This document shows, in pieces, positions 42,000 to 52,406 of a stretch of DNA of 64,000 nt. A program made the position numbers and the translations under genes. Source of the DNA: Rhodocyclaceae bacterium (GTDB lineage Bacteria; Pseudomonadota; Gammaproteobacteria; Burkholderiales; Rhodocyclaceae); the NCBI GenBank assembly GCA_026417115.1, contig JAOADW010000003.1, positions 1 through 64,000 of the forward strand. Direction: 5' to 3'. Within the stretch, counting starts at the first letter, position 1. Each line of letters starts with the position of its first letter. The notes beneath the pieces were generated by a model that made no database searches, was not told where the DNA came from, and worked only from the letters and a program-made list of their open reading frames with translations.

Positions 42000-43202
42000 A
42001 TGTACGTTTCTCGCGTTCTTTCCGGCATGCGTCCGACTGGGCGCCTGCATCTCGGCCATTATCACGGCGTGCTCGCGAACTGGGTGCGCTTACAGCATGA
42101 ATATCCTTGTCTGTTCTTCGTCGCCGACTGGCATGCGCTGACGACCAGCTACGACGATCCGGCGTCGATTGCAGAAAACGCGCACCAGATGGTCATCGAC
42201 TGGCTTGCCGCAGGCGTCGATCCTCAACAGGCGACGATTTTCATCCAGTCGAAAGTGCCCGAACACGCCGAGCTTTTCTTGCTGCTGTCGATGATGACGC
42301 CGCAATCTTGGCTCGAGCGCGTGCCGACTTACAAGGATCAGCAGGAAAAGCTTTCCCACAAAGATTTATCGACCTATGGCTTCTTGGGGTATCCCCTCCT
42401 GCAAGCAGCCGACATCTTGATCTACCGCGCCGACAAGGTGCCGGTTGGCGAAGACCAATTGCCGCACATCGAATTCGCGCGCGAGATCGCGCGCCGCTTC
42501 AATCATCTCTATGGCCGCGAACCGGGGTTTGAAGAAAAAGCCAAGGAAGCGGTGAAGAAGTTGGGCAGCAAACGCGCACGCTTGTATGAGGAGCTCCGCG
42601 TGCGCTATCGGGAAAAAGGCGAGGAGGACGCTCTAAAGGCAGCACATGCGCTGCTCGAGGAGGCGTCGTCTCTCTCGCTCGGCGATCGCGAGCGTCTTTT
42701 CGGTTATCTCGAGGGTAGCGGCAAGATGATCCTTGCCGAACCCGAGGCGCTGCTCACTCATGCTGCACGCATGCCTGGACTCGATGGACAAAAGATGTCA
42801 AAATCATATAACAACACCATAGCCCTGCGTGAGGAAGAAGAAACGGTGCGCAAAAAGATTCGCACCATGCAAACCGATCCAGCGCGTGTTCGCAGAAGCG
42901 ACCCCGGCGAACCGGAAAAATGCCCCGTCTGGCAGTTTCACAAGCTCTACTCGGAGGAGAGCATACAAGGCTGGGTCGCGCAAGGTTGTCGCGCAGCGAC
43001 GATCGGCTGTCTCGAATGCAAAGAACCGGTGATCGACGCCGTGCTGCGCGATCTCGCACCTATCAGAGAGCGCGCGCGCCTCTATGAAGAAGATCCACAG
43101 CTTGTGCGCAACATCGTCGCCGATGGTTGTGAAAAGGCGCGCAAGCTGGCGCAGGAAACGATGCGTGACGTGCGCGAGGCGATGGGGCTCGACTACTCAT
43201 GA
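42000..43202 (+). CDS. trpS: Tryptophan-tRNA ligase
   Basis: VLSGMRPTGRLHLGHYHGVLANWVRLQ; KMSKSYNNTI. Confidence 0.97.
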   Translation: MYVSRVLSGMRPTGRLHLGHYHGVLANWVRLQHEYPCLFFVADWHALTTSYDDPASIAENAHQMVIDWLAAGVDPQQATIFIQSKVPEHAELFLLLSMMTPQSWLERVPTYKDQQEKLSHKDLSTYGFLGYPLLQAADILIYRADKVPVGEDQLPHIEFAREIARRFNHLYGREPGFEEKAKEAVKKLGSKRARLYEELRVRYREKGEEDALKAAHALLEEASSLSLGDRERLFGYLEGSGKMILAEPEALLTHAARMPGLDGQKMSKSYNNTIALREEEETVRKKIRTMQTDPARVRRSDPGEPEKCPVWQFHKLYSEESIQGWVAQGCRAATIGCLECKEPVIDAVLRDLAPIRERARLYEEDPQLVRNIVADGCEKARKLAQETMRDVREAMGLDYS

Positions 43203-43681
43203 ACGCAAGCGCCGCCGACCGCACCGCAGCCCGGGCGCGGGTTCTTTCGATCATTCGCGAAAACTTCGTCGAGCGCATGCCTTTCCATCGCCTGCTCGGC
43301 ATCGATGTGCTCTCGCTCGATCACGATCGTCCCGAGCTTGCGTTCGCGATGCGCGAAGAGCTAGTCGGTAATTATGTCAAAAACATTTTACATGGCGGGG
43401 TGATTTCGGCGGTACTCGACGCCACGGGCGGCCTCGTCGCTTTCCTGGGCGTTGCGCAGAAGCTTAGCGGCAAGCCCATCGAGGAAATCTTGGCGCGCTT
43501 TGCGCGCATCGGCACCATCGATTTGCGCGTTGATTATTTGCGGCCGGGTGCGGGCAGCCGTTTCGTGGCGCGGGGCTATCCCTTACGCACGGGCAACCGG
43601 GTCGCGGTGGCGCGCATGGAGCTTTTCAACGATGAGGAACAGTTGATCGCCGTCGGCACGGGAGCCTATACCGTATGGTGA
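43199..43681 (+). CDS. Hot-dog thioesterase (YigI-like)
   Basis: NILHGGVISAVLDATGGLVAF...IGTIDLRVDYLRPG. Confidence 0.85.
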   Translation: MNASAADRTAARARVLSIIRENFVERMPFHRLLGIDVLSLDHDRPELAFAMREELVGNYVKNILHGGVISAVLDATGGLVAFLGVAQKLSGKPIEEILARFARIGTIDLRVDYLRPGAGSRFVARGYPLRTGNRVAVARMELFNDEEQLIAVGTGAYTVW

Positions 43682-44535
43682 GCGACGACGCCCAGCGCGA
43701 GGGCGCATATGTGCTCGAATCGAATGGCGCAGAGCCTGTGGCGCGTCTATATGGCGAGCCACTTGCCGACTTGCCGCGCGACCTCTACATCCCGCCAGAT
43801 GCGTTGAGGGTCTTTTTGGAAGCTTTCGAGGGCCCGCTCGATTTGCTCTTGTATCTGATCCGCAAGGCCAACCTCAATATCCTCGACATTCCGATGGCGA
43901 AATTGACGGCGCAGTACCTCGATTATGTCGAGGCGATGCGCAGACACAACCTGGAGCTGGCCGCCGACTATTTGCTCATGGCGGCGATGCTCCTCGAAAT
44001 CAAGTCGCGCATGCTCTTGCCACGCCCTTCGAGGACGGAGGGCGAGCAAGTCGAGGATCCACGCGCCGAGCTCGTGCGCAGGTTGAAGGAATACGAACAA
44101 ATCAAGCTGGCGGCGCAACGCCTTGATGCGCTGCCCCAAGCTGGGCGAGATTTCGAAGTCGCGACCGTATGGCTTGCTGCGAAAACGGCCACACGTCTGC
44201 CCGAAGTCCGTGTCCATGAGCTCGCGCTCGTCTGGCTTGCGCTCGTGAAACGCGCACGTCTGCGCCAGCACCACCGTGTCGAGCGCGAGGAATTGTCGGT
44301 GCGCGAGCAGATGGGCGTCATCCTGCGGCGCCTCGCCGGAGGTGATTTCGTGACTTTCGAAGCTTTGTTCGATGCTGGCTTAGGGCCGCCTGGTCTGATC
44401 GTGTCTTTCCTGGCCGTACTTGAGCTTGCGCGCGAAAGTCTCATCGAGATCATCCAGGTCGAAGCGCTCGCGCCGATTTATATCCGATTGCGGCAAGACG
44501 TCGGGGACATTGGGGGGAGCGAAGGGCAAGCGTAG
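43675..44535 (+). CDS. scpA: Segregation and condensation protein A
   Basis: EAFEGPLDLLLYLIRKANLNILDIPMAKLTAQYLDYVE. Confidence 0.95.
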   Translation: MVSDDAQREGAYVLESNGAEPVARLYGEPLADLPRDLYIPPDALRVFLEAFEGPLDLLLYLIRKANLNILDIPMAKLTAQYLDYVEAMRRHNLELAADYLLMAAMLLEIKSRMLLPRPSRTEGEQVEDPRAELVRRLKEYEQIKLAAQRLDALPQAGRDFEVATVWLAAKTATRLPEVRVHELALVWLALVKRARLRQHHRVEREELSVREQMGVILRRLAGGDFVTFEALFDAGLGPPGLIVSFLAVLELARESLIEIIQVEALAPIYIRLRQDVGDIGGSEGQA

Positions 44536-44544
44536 AATTGCATC

Positions 44545-45201
44545 ATGGTCGTGCTCTACACTCCCGATGATTACAAGCGCGTGATCGAAACCGCGCTGCT
44601 TTCTTCGCCCGATCCCCTCTCGCTGAGCGAATTGAAGCGCTTATTCGACGAATCGTTCGACGACGAGACGTGGCGAGCGCTCCTGGACGATCTGAAGCGG
44701 GACTGGAATGGGCGGGGCGTTGAGCTCGTGCAACTGGCCTCAGGCTGGCGTTTTCAGACGAGACCCGAATACCAGGTGTTCCTCGATCGTTTGAAAAGCG
44801 AGAAGCCGCCCCGTTATTCCCGCGCCGTGCTGGAAACCTTGGCGATCATCGCGTATCGTCAGCCTGTGACGCGAGGCGACATCGAAGACATTCGGGGGGT
44901 GGCGGTCTCGCCCAATGTGTTGAAGACCCTCGAAGCACGCGGCTGGATCGACATCGTTGGCCACCGCGACGCGCCTGGCCGCCCAGCGCTCTATGCGACG
45001 ACGCGCAAGTTCCTCGATGATCTCGGCCTGAGGAGTCTTGCCGAACTTCCGCCGTTGGCCGAGATCGAACGGATGATCGATGCCCCGCAATCAACGCCAC
45101 ACTTTGAGGTCCCCTCGTCGCCTGCCGACCAAACGCAGGACGCCGAGCTCGCAGCCGATGCAAACCAGCTCGACGTCTTCGCCCCGCATGGCAGCGGCTA
45201 G
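44545..45201 (+). CDS. scpB: Segregation and condensation protein B
   Basis: [66 protein letters not shown]. Confidence 0.96.
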   Translation: MVVLYTPDDYKRVIETALLSSPDPLSLSELKRLFDESFDDETWRALLDDLKRDWNGRGVELVQLASGWRFQTRPEYQVFLDRLKSEKPPRYSRAVLETLAIIAYRQPVTRGDIEDIRGVAVSPNVLKTLEARGWIDIVGHRDAPGRPALYATTRKFLDDLGLRSLAELPPLAEIERMIDAPQSTPHFEVPSSPADQTQDAELAADANQLDVFAPHGSG

Positions 45202-45964
45202 ACTCCACGCCGAACGCTCCCAGCCTGCCACCGTGAAGCTGCAGAAGGCCTTGGCAGACGCAGGCCTTGCTGCTCGTCGTGAAATCGAGGACTGGATCGC
45301 CGCAGGTCGCATCGAGGTCAATGGCAAGCCGGCGCATCTGGGGCAGCGCATCGGCCGGGACGATCGCATCAAGGTCGATGGCAAGCTCATCAACCTTCGC
45401 TGGTCGCCGCGTCTGCCGCGCGTGTTGCTCTACCATAAGCCAGAGGGCGAGATCGTTTCGCGCGCCGATCCTCAAGGGCGCCCCAGCGTTTTCGCTGCTT
45501 TGCCGCGCATCAAGGGCGGACGCTGGATTCCCGTCGGTCGCCTCGATTTCAATTCCTGTGGCCTCATGCTCTTTACCAACGATGGCGTTCTCGCGCATCG
45601 CCTCATGCATCCGCGCTATGGGCTGGAGCGCGAGTATGCTGTGCGCGTGCTCGGAGAACTTGCGCCGGATGCGATCGAACGGCTTTTACAGGGCATCCTG
45701 CTCGAGGATGGGCCTGCACGGCTTCTCTCCCTCACGCCTGCAGGCGGCGAGGGCGCCAACCGCTGGTATCGGGTAACCCTTGATGAGGGGCGTAACCGTG
45801 AGGTGCGCAGGCTCTTTTCCGCCGTCGGGGTCACCGTCAGCCGCCTTCTTCGGGTGCGCTATGGCCCCCTTCGCCTTCCTCCCCGATTGAAGCGGGGGCA
45901 ATGGATCGAGCTTGCGCCTTCAGAAGTCGAATCCTTGCTGGCTGCGGTCGGCTGCCAGAGATGA
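45188..45964 (+). CDS. rluB: 23S rRNA pseudouridine2605 synthase
   Basis: S4 domain plus [38 protein letters not shown]; start at ATG 45188. Confidence 0.92.
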   Translation: MAAARLHAERSQPATVKLQKALADAGLAARREIEDWIAAGRIEVNGKPAHLGQRIGRDDRIKVDGKLINLRWSPRLPRVLLYHKPEGEIVSRADPQGRPSVFAALPRIKGGRWIPVGRLDFNSCGLMLFTNDGVLAHRLMHPRYGLEREYAVRVLGELAPDAIERLLQGILLEDGPARLLSLTPAGGEGANRWYRVTLDEGRNREVRRLFSAVGVTVSRLLRVRYGPLRLPPRLKRGQWIELAPSEVESLLAAVGCQR

Positions 45965-45982
45965 ACGCCGCCGTGGATAAAA

Positions 45983-46011
45983 TTGCTTTGTTCATTGCTT
46001 ACTCGTATAAT
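45983..46011 (+). promoter_or_regulatory. Candidate sigma70 promoter for rimP-nusA-infB
   Basis: TTGCTT (45983-45988) - 17 bp - TATAAT (46006-46011). Confidence 0.7.
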
Positions 46012-46072
46012 TGCTGGCGTTTTTGAGAGTTTTTGGCCAGCGTTTCGCCTTTTGGCTCGACGGCTGGAAAAG

Positions 46073-46098
46073 AAAAATGGGCAATATGCCCATTTTTT
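46073..46098 (+). terminator. Intrinsic terminator-like hairpin in the rimP leader (candidate attenuator)
   Basis: AAAAATGGGCA-ATA-TGCCCATTTTTT, perfect 11-bp arms, between the promoter and the rimP ATG (46115). Confidence 0.8.
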
Positions 46099-46114
46099 AT
46101 TTGTGGTAAGCGCG

Positions 46115-46600
46115 ATGAAGGATCTCTCTGGGTTGGTCGAGAGCACAGTCAAAGGGTTGGGTTTCGAACTCGTCGAGTTCGAGACCAGCCCACGCGCGCG
46201 TCTTTTACGCGTCTTCATCGATTGCCTAGAGCGACCCGTGACGATCGACGATTGCGAACGGGTGAGCCATCAACTGACGCATCTGTTCGAAGTTGAACAC
46301 GTAGATTATGACCGCCTCGAAGTCTCTTCTCCGGGGCTCGATCGGCCTTTGAAAAAACCTGCCGATTTCCAGCGTTTTGCCGGACAGCGCGTGCAACTAC
46401 GGTTACGAGTGGCGCTTGCCCTCCCTTCCGGGGTCAAGGCAGGCGGGCGGAGGAATTTCATCGGCACCTTGCTCGGCTGCGATGGCGAGAACGTGCGCCT
46501 GGCGACGGCGGAAGGCGAGCTCGTGTTTCCGCTCGCCAATATCGATAAGGCGCGCTTGGTGCCCCTATTTGAGACGGAACGGCACGGAATGGGAGAGTGA
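46115..46600 (+). CDS. rimP: Ribosome maturation factor RimP
   Basis: [12 protein letters not shown]...[29 protein letters not shown]. Confidence 0.95.
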   Translation: MKDLSGLVESTVKGLGFELVEFETSPRARLLRVFIDCLERPVTIDDCERVSHQLTHLFEVEHVDYDRLEVSSPGLDRPLKKPADFQRFAGQRVQLRLRVALALPSGVKAGGRRNFIGTLLGCDGENVRLATAEGELVFPLANIDKARLVPLFETERHGMGE

Positions 46601-46601
46601 G

Positions 46602-48086
46602 ATGAACCGCGAGCTGCTATTGTTGGTCGATGCCTTGGCGCGTGAAAAAAACGTAGACAAGGAGATCGTCTTTACCGCCCTCGAGCAGGCGCTGGCCTCG
46701 GCCACCAAGAAGCGCATCCATGAGGAAGCCGACGTGCGCGTCGAGATCAACCGCGCCACAGGCGATTATGAGGCCTATCGGCGCTGGCTCGTGCTCGATG
46801 ACGATGAGGTGGAGATCCCGGCACAGCAGATCGGCCTGAGCGAGGCGCGCGCGCAGGTGGCCGATGTGCAGATCGGCGATTACATCGAAGAACCGCTCGA
46901 AGCCGTCGAGTTTGGTCGCATCGGCGCACAGACTGCAAAGCAAGTGATCTTGCAGAAAATTCGCGACGCTGAACGCGAGCAGATCCTCAACGACTTCCTC
47001 GAGCGCAAGGAGCACATTGTGGCCGGCGTCATCAAGCGCATGGAGCGAGGCAACGCCATCGTAGAGATCGGTAAGATCGAGGCGGTCTTGCCGCGTGATC
47101 AGATGATTCCAAAGGAAAATTTACGCCCGGGCGATCGCGTGCGCGCCTGGTTGATGAAAGTCGATCGCACCTCGCGTGGCCCCCAGCTCGTGCTCTCGCG
47201 CACTGCGCCACAGTTTTTGATCAAACTCTTCGAGCTCGAAGTGCCCGAAATCGAAGAGGGGCTCGTCGAAATCAAGGCTGCTGCGCGCGATCCGGGCTTG
47301 CGCGCGAAGATTGCCGTCAAATCCAATGACCCTCGGATCGATCCCATTGGCACCTGCGTCGGCATGCGCGGGTCACGGGTTTCTGCGGTGACCAACGAAT
47401 TGGCGGGAGAACGCGTCGATATCGTGCTCTGGTCGCCTGACCCGGCCCAATTCGTGATTGGCGCACTGGCGCCTGCCGAAGTGAGCTCGATCGTCGTCGA
47501 TGAAGAAAAGCACAGCATGGACGTCGTCGTCGATGAAAACAACCTTGCCATCGCGATTGGGAGGAATGGGCAAAACGTGCGGTTGGCTTCCGAGCTCACC
47601 GGCTGGACGATCAATCTCCTGACCATCGATGAAGCGCAAGAAAGGCAAGCGCGCGAGGCTGAAGCGACCCGCCGCCTCTTCATGGAGAAGCTCGACGTCG
47701 ACGAAGAAGTCGCCGAGATTTTGGTGCAAGAGGGCTTTACCACCCTCGAAGAGGTCGCTTATGTGCCGCTTGCTGAAATGCTCGAAATCGAAGCGCTCGA
47801 CGAGGCCACCATCAACGAATTGCGAGAACGCGCGCGCAACGTCCTGCTCACGGAGGCCATTGCCACGGAAGAGCGCCTCGAAAAGGTCCATCCCGATCTC
47901 CTTGCGCTCGAGGGCATGGATCGCCAATTGGCCGCACAGCTCGCCAAGAACGAGGTCTATGATCGCGACGCGCTTGCTGATCTCTCGGTCGCCGAGCTCG
48001 TGGAGATGACCGGCATCGAGGAGGAGCGCGCGAAGGCCTTGATCACCAAGGCGCGGGCGCATTGGTTCGCGGAACAGAGTCAGTAA
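46602..48086 (+). CDS. nusA: Transcription termination/antitermination protein NusA
   Basis: [40 protein letters not shown]-domain [26 protein letters not shown]. Confidence 0.98.
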   Translation: MNRELLLLVDALAREKNVDKEIVFTALEQALASATKKRIHEEADVRVEINRATGDYEAYRRWLVLDDDEVEIPAQQIGLSEARAQVADVQIGDYIEEPLEAVEFGRIGAQTAKQVILQKIRDAEREQILNDFLERKEHIVAGVIKRMERGNAIVEIGKIEAVLPRDQMIPKENLRPGDRVRAWLMKVDRTSRGPQLVLSRTAPQFLIKLFELEVPEIEEGLVEIKAAARDPGLRAKIAVKSNDPRIDPIGTCVGMRGSRVSAVTNELAGERVDIVLWSPDPAQFVIGALAPAEVSSIVVDEEKHSMDVVVDENNLAIAIGRNGQNVRLASELTGWTINLLTIDEAQERQAREAEATRRLFMEKLDVDEEVAEILVQEGFTTLEEVAYVPLAEMLEIEALDEATINELRERARNVLLTEAIATEERLEKVHPDLLALEGMDRQLAAQLAKNEVYDRDALADLSVAELVEMTGIEEERAKALITKARAHWFAEQSQ

Positions 48087-48103
48087 GACGCAGGAGACCG
48101 ACG

Positions 48104-50668
48104 ATGGCTCAGATGAGTGTTGCCGAATTCGCCGCGGAATTGAAGATGCCGCCGGCAGTGTTGCTCGAACAGCTGAGCCGTGCCGGCGTCGCTAAACAAT
48201 CGCCTAACGACAGCCTAACCGAGCAGGACAAAGCGCGTCTTCTCGACTTCTTGAGGCGGGCGCACGGAGATACGGCCGCGAAGGCCAAGATCACCCTCAC
48301 GCGCAAGCAAACCACGGAAATTCGGGCGGCCGACGCCTCCGGGCGTGCGCGCACGATCCCAGTCGAGGTGCGCAAGAAACGGACCTTCGTCAAACGAGAT
48401 CTCGAGCCCGTTCTCGAGGCGACGACGAGCCCAGCCGCCGAAACGCCGCCTCCCGTCGTCGATGCCGCTCAGCTTGCCCTGCGCGAAGCCGAGGCCAAGC
48501 GCCAAGCCGAGCTTGCCGCGATCCAGGCGGCGGAACTCAAGGAGAAACAGGAACGCGAGGCGCGGGCCCACGCCGAAGCGGAAGCGCGCGCCCTCGAAGG
48601 GGAAAAGGCTTCCATTCCCCCAGCGCCAGCCGAAAAAGAGGGGACGACGGAAGCACCCGCGGCTGCGATCCAGCCAGCCCCGGTCGGCACTCTCCATAAG
48701 CCGCCTGCGAAGCCTGCTGTCGAATCCGGCGGCAAGAAGAAAGAGGCGCGCACCTTACCCAAGGAAGAAGCCGAGCATGCCCGGCGCATGATCAAAACCC
48801 GTGGCGACGTCAGCGGGGGCGCCACAGGGTGGCGAGCGGGTCCGAAGGGCGCCAAGCATGCCCGAGCGCATGGCGAGGAGCGCCCAATGCCGCCGGCCGA
48901 ACAGCCGGTGGTGCGAGAAGTGCATGTGCCGGAAACCATTTCCGTGGCCGATCTGGCGCACAAGATGGCCGTCAAAGCCGCCGAGGTGATCAAGGCCCTG
49001 ATGAAGATGGGCATGATGGTCACCATCAACCAGCAGCTCGATCAGGAAACGGCGATGATCGTCGTCGAGGAGCTTGGACACAAGGCCATCGCAGCGCGTC
49101 TCGACGATCCTGACGCCTTTCTCGATGAGATGGTCGAGGCGGCGCGCAAGGTCGAGCCCGTGCCGCGTCCCCCCGTGGTGACCGTCATGGGGCATGTCGA
49201 TCATGGCAAGACCTCCTTGCTTGATTACATCCGCCGTACCAAAGTCGCCGCCGGCGAAGCGGGCGGCATCACGCAGCACATCGGCGCTTATCACGTGGAA
49301 ACGCCACGCGGTACCGTCACGTTCCTCGATACGCCAGGGCATGCGGCCTTCACCGCAATGCGCGCCCGCGGCGCCAAAGTGACGGACATCGTCATCCTCG
49401 TCGTCGCAGCTGATGACGGTGTCATGCCGCAGACGCGTGAGGCGATCCACCATGCCAAAGCGGCGAACGTGCCGATCGTCGTGGCCTTGAACAAGATCGA
49501 CAAGCCTGACGCCAACCCCGAACGCGTCAAGCAAGAATTGGTGGGGGAAGGCGTCATTCCGGAAGAATATGGGGGCGACTCGCCCTTTGTGCCTGTGTCC
49601 GCCAAAACCGGCCAGGGCATCGACGAACTGCTCGAACAAGTGCTCCTGCAGGCCGAAATCCTCGAGCTCAAAGCGCCCAAGGATACGCTTGCCAAGGGGG
49701 TGGTGATCGAAGCCAGGCTCGACAAGGGCAAAGGGCCGGTGGCGACCATTCTCGTCCAATCAGGCACGCTCAAGCGCGGCGATGTACTGCTCGTAGGCCA
49801 AGTCTATGGCCGCGTGCGCGCGATGCTCGACGAAAATGGCAAAGCGGTCGATGCAGCAGGCCCCTCGATTCCGGTCGAAGTGCAAGGGCTTTCGGACGTG
49901 CCGTCGGCAGGCGACGAGGCGATCGTTTTGCCCGACGAGAAAAAGGCGCGCGAAATCGCGCTCTTCCGCCAGGGGAAATTCCGCGACGTACGGCTGGCGA
50001 AGCAACAGGCGGCCAAGCTCGAAACCATGCTCGAGCAAATGGGCGAGGGCGAGGCCAAGGTCTTGCCCTTGATCATCAAAGCCGACGTGCAGGGCTCGCA
50101 AGAAGCGCTTACGCATGCGCTGACCAAGCTCTCGACTGAAGAGGTCAAGGTAAATGTCATCCATGCAGGAGTCGGCGGCATCACCGAGACCGACGTCAAC
50201 TTGGCGCAGGCCTCGAAAGCGGTGATCATCGGTTTCAATACGCGCGCGGATGCCGGTGCCAGAAAGCTCGCGGAAAATTACGGCGTGGACATCCGTTATT
50301 ACAACATCATTTACGATGCCGTCGATGACGTGAAAGCCGCGCTTTCTGGCATGTTGGCGCCGGAAAAACGCGAAAACGTGATCGGTTTGGTCGAAGTCCG
50401 GCAGGTTTTCCGCATTTCCAAGGTGGGCACGGTGGCCGGTTGCATGGTGCTTTCGGGCGTCGTGCGACGCGGCGCACAGGTGCGCGTATTGCGCGACAAC
50501 GTCGTCATTCATACCGGCGAGCTCGATTCGTTGAAGCGCTTCAAAGACGACGTGCGCGAAGTCAAGGAGGGTTTCGAGTGCGGGTTGTCGCTAAAAAACT
50601 TCAACGACATCAAAGAAGGCGATCAACTCGAGATCTTCGAGGTCTTGGAAGTCGCGCGCACGTTATGA
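48104..50668 (+). CDS. infB: Translation initiation factor IF-2
   Basis: [43 protein letters not shown]. Confidence 0.98.
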   Translation: MAQMSVAEFAAELKMPPAVLLEQLSRAGVAKQSPNDSLTEQDKARLLDFLRRAHGDTAAKAKITLTRKQTTEIRAADASGRARTIPVEVRKKRTFVKRDLEPVLEATTSPAAETPPPVVDAAQLALREAEAKRQAELAAIQAAELKEKQEREARAHAEAEARALEGEKASIPPAPAEKEGTTEAPAAAIQPAPVGTLHKPPAKPAVESGGKKKEARTLPKEEAEHARRMIKTRGDVSGGATGWRAGPKGAKHARAHGEERPMPPAEQPVVREVHVPETISVADLAHKMAVKAAEVIKALMKMGMMVTINQQLDQETAMIVVEELGHKAIAARLDDPDAFLDEMVEAARKVEPVPRPPVVTVMGHVDHGKTSLLDYIRRTKVAAGEAGGITQHIGAYHVETPRGTVTFLDTPGHAAFTAMRARGAKVTDIVILVVAADDGVMPQTREAIHHAKAANVPIVVALNKIDKPDANPERVKQELVGEGVIPEEYGGDSPFVPVSAKTGQGIDELLEQVLLQAEILELKAPKDTLAKGVVIEARLDKGKGPVATILVQSGTLKRGDVLLVGQVYGRVRAMLDENGKAVDAAGPSIPVEVQGLSDVPSAGDEAIVLPDEKKAREIALFRQGKFRDVRLAKQQAAKLETMLEQMGEGEAKVLPLIIKADVQGSQEALTHALTKLSTEEVKVNVIHAGVGGITETDVNLAQASKAVIIGFNTRADAGARKLAENYGVDIRYYNIIYDAVDDVKAALSGMLAPEKRENVIGLVEVRQVFRISKVGTVAGCMVLSGVVRRGAQVRVLRDNVVIHTGELDSLKRFKDDVREVKEGFECGLSLKNFNDIKEGDQLEIFEVLEVARTL

Positions 50669-50675
50669 GGAATGG

Positions 50676-51071
50676 ATGATGGCGGGACGGCGGACGACGC
50701 ATGGTTTTGCGCGCACGGAGCGTGTCGCTGAGCAAATGCGACGAGACCTTGCCGAACTTCTGAGAGAAATCAAGGATCCTCGCCTCGCAGCCCTTTTGCC
50801 GTTCGTTTCGTTGACTGCCGTCGAAGTTTCGAACGATTACGCGCATGCCAAAGTCTATTGGACGTCGCTCGCGGGCGCGGAACACGAAAGTGAAATCGCA
50901 GCGGGACTTGCGCGCGTCGCGGGCTATTTGCGCCGCGAACTCGGTCGGCGCCTGCACATTCACCATATACCCGAACTCAAGTTCGTCTTCGACGCCTCGA
51001 TTGAACGCGGCAGCCGGCTTTCTCGTCTGATCGACGAAGTCGTTGCGGACGTGAAAAAGGCCCATGAGTGA
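50676..51071 (+). CDS. rbfA: Ribosome-binding factor A
   Basis: RVAEQMRRDLAELLREIKDPRLA...HHIPELKFVFDASIERGSRLSRLID. Confidence 0.95.
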   Translation: MMAGRRTTHGFARTERVAEQMRRDLAELLREIKDPRLAALLPFVSLTAVEVSNDYAHAKVYWTSLAGAEHESEIAAGLARVAGYLRRELGRRLHIHHIPELKFVFDASIERGSRLSRLIDEVVADVKKAHE

Positions 51072-51981
51072 TGCGCCTCGCACACGGCTGCGACGGCTCG
51101 ACGGCGTGTTGTTGCTCGATAAGCCGGCAGCCGTGAGCTCCAATGCCGCATTACAGCGCGCAAAAGCGCTCTATCGGGCCGAGAAAGCCGGTCATGCCGG
51201 CACGCTCGACCCGCTCGCCACTGGCTTGTTGCCGATCCTTTTTGGCGAAGCGACCAAGTTTTCCCAAGGTCTGCTCGAAGCCGACAAAGCCTATCTCGCG
51301 ACGATCGAGTTTGGCGCCGAAACCACGACCGGCGATGCCGAAGGGGATGTCGTATATTCAGCCCCCGTGCGTTTCGAGCGAAACGATCTCGAGCGTGCGC
51401 TCGAGAGTTTCGTTGGCGAGCTCAAACAGGTGCCTCCCATGTATTCGGCGCTTAAGCATGCGGGAAAGCCCCTTTATGAACTCGCGCGTCGCGGCATCGA
51501 AATCGAACGCAAAGCGCGGCGGGTGAGCGTTTTTGCCTTGACGCTCGATGCATGGGATGGACGGCGGGCAGAAATCACGCTTGCCTGTAGCAAAGGCTTT
51601 TATGTGCGTGCATTGGCCTTGGATCTCGGGCGCCTCTTGGGCTGTGGCGCCCATTTGGTTGCTTTGAGGCGCACGCGAGTAGGGGATTTTCGGCTGGACG
51701 AAGCGGTCACGCTGGATGTCTTGGAAACCCTTGCCATGCCGCAACGCGATGCGAAATTGAAACCGACCGATGCCTTGCTGGGGCGGTTTCCTCCGCTTCG
51801 CCTCGAGGCTGCGCGCGCCCGCCGCCTTCGCCAGGGGCAAGCGATCGAGTGGCAGGGCGCCGCTGGCCTCGTGCGCCTTTATGATGACAGGGGTTTCTTT
51901 GGCCTGGGAGAAGCCTCTGGCGGCCGCCTGCGCCCGTATCGTTTGATGAGCGCACGCGCTTGCGAGGAAAATTTGGGATAA
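51064..51981 (+). CDS. truB: tRNA pseudouridine55 synthase
   Basis: GVLLLDKPAAVSSNAALQRAKALYRAEKAGHAGTLDPLATGLLPI. Confidence 0.96.
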   Translation: MSDAPRTRLRRLDGVLLLDKPAAVSSNAALQRAKALYRAEKAGHAGTLDPLATGLLPILFGEATKFSQGLLEADKAYLATIEFGAETTTGDAEGDVVYSAPVRFERNDLERALESFVGELKQVPPMYSALKHAGKPLYELARRGIEIERKARRVSVFALTLDAWDGRRAEITLACSKGFYVRALALDLGRLLGCGAHLVALRRTRVGDFRLDEAVTLDVLETLAMPQRDAKLKPTDALLGRFPPLRLEAARARRLRQGQAIEWQGAAGLVRLYDDRGFFGLGEASGGRLRPYRLMSARACEENLG

Positions 51982-51985
51982 AATA

Positions 51986-52027
51986 AAAAAGTTGTGCAGC
52001 TCTATCAAACCGGGGCGGCAACTTTTT
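51986..52027 (+). promoter_or_regulatory. Hairpin in the rpsO leader
   Basis: AAAAAGTTG (51986-51994) ... CAACTTTTT (52019-52027), 24-nt loop, 27 nt before the rpsO ATG. Confidence 0.6.
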
Positions 52028-52054
52028 CAACACAGCGTTTGAGAGATAAAAGAG

Positions 52055-52324
52055 ATGGCCATCACTGCTGCTGAGAAGGCGAAGATCGTCGCCGATTTCC
52101 AACGCACCAAAGGGGACACGGGCTCTCCGGAAGTGCAAGTTGCGCTGCTGACTGCACGCATCAATGACTTGACCGAGCATTTCAAAGTACATGTGAAAGA
52201 CCACCATTCTCGTCGGGGGCTTCTCAAGATGGTGAGTCAGCGACGCAAGCTGCTCGATTATCTCCGGCGCACGGACGCCGAGCGCTATCGTGTCTTGATC
52301 GAGCGCCTCGGCTTGCGCAAGTGA
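52055..52324 (+). CDS. rpsO: 30S ribosomal protein S15
   Basis: [58 protein letters not shown]. Confidence 0.98.
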   Translation: MAITAAEKAKIVADFQRTKGDTGSPEVQVALLTARINDLTEHFKVHVKDHHSRRGLLKMVSQRRKLLDYLRRTDAERYRVLIERLGLRK

Positions 52325-52366
52325 ACATCCGCACCGTCTACACGGATGCGGAGCGATCGACGCCAT

Positions 52367-52389
52367 GCCGGGGCCATCCCCGGCTTTTT
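52367..52389 (+). terminator. Intrinsic terminator between rpsO and pnp
   Basis: GCCGGGG-CCAT-CCCCGGC-TTTTT. Confidence 0.85.
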
Positions 52390-52406
52390 GCTTTGAGAGG
52401 ATATAC

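Noticed and set aside
42000-43202. Long TrpS (400 aa) with an inserted helical segment
   Set aside because: Insertion (about KAKEAVKKLGSKRARLYEELRVRY...) fits the longer TrpS form I recall in betaproteobacteria; not considered novel.
48755-49759. 334-aa minus-strand ORF antisense to infB
   Set aside because: Shadow ORF rich in His/Asp/Arg opposite the conserved IF-2 GTPase domain.
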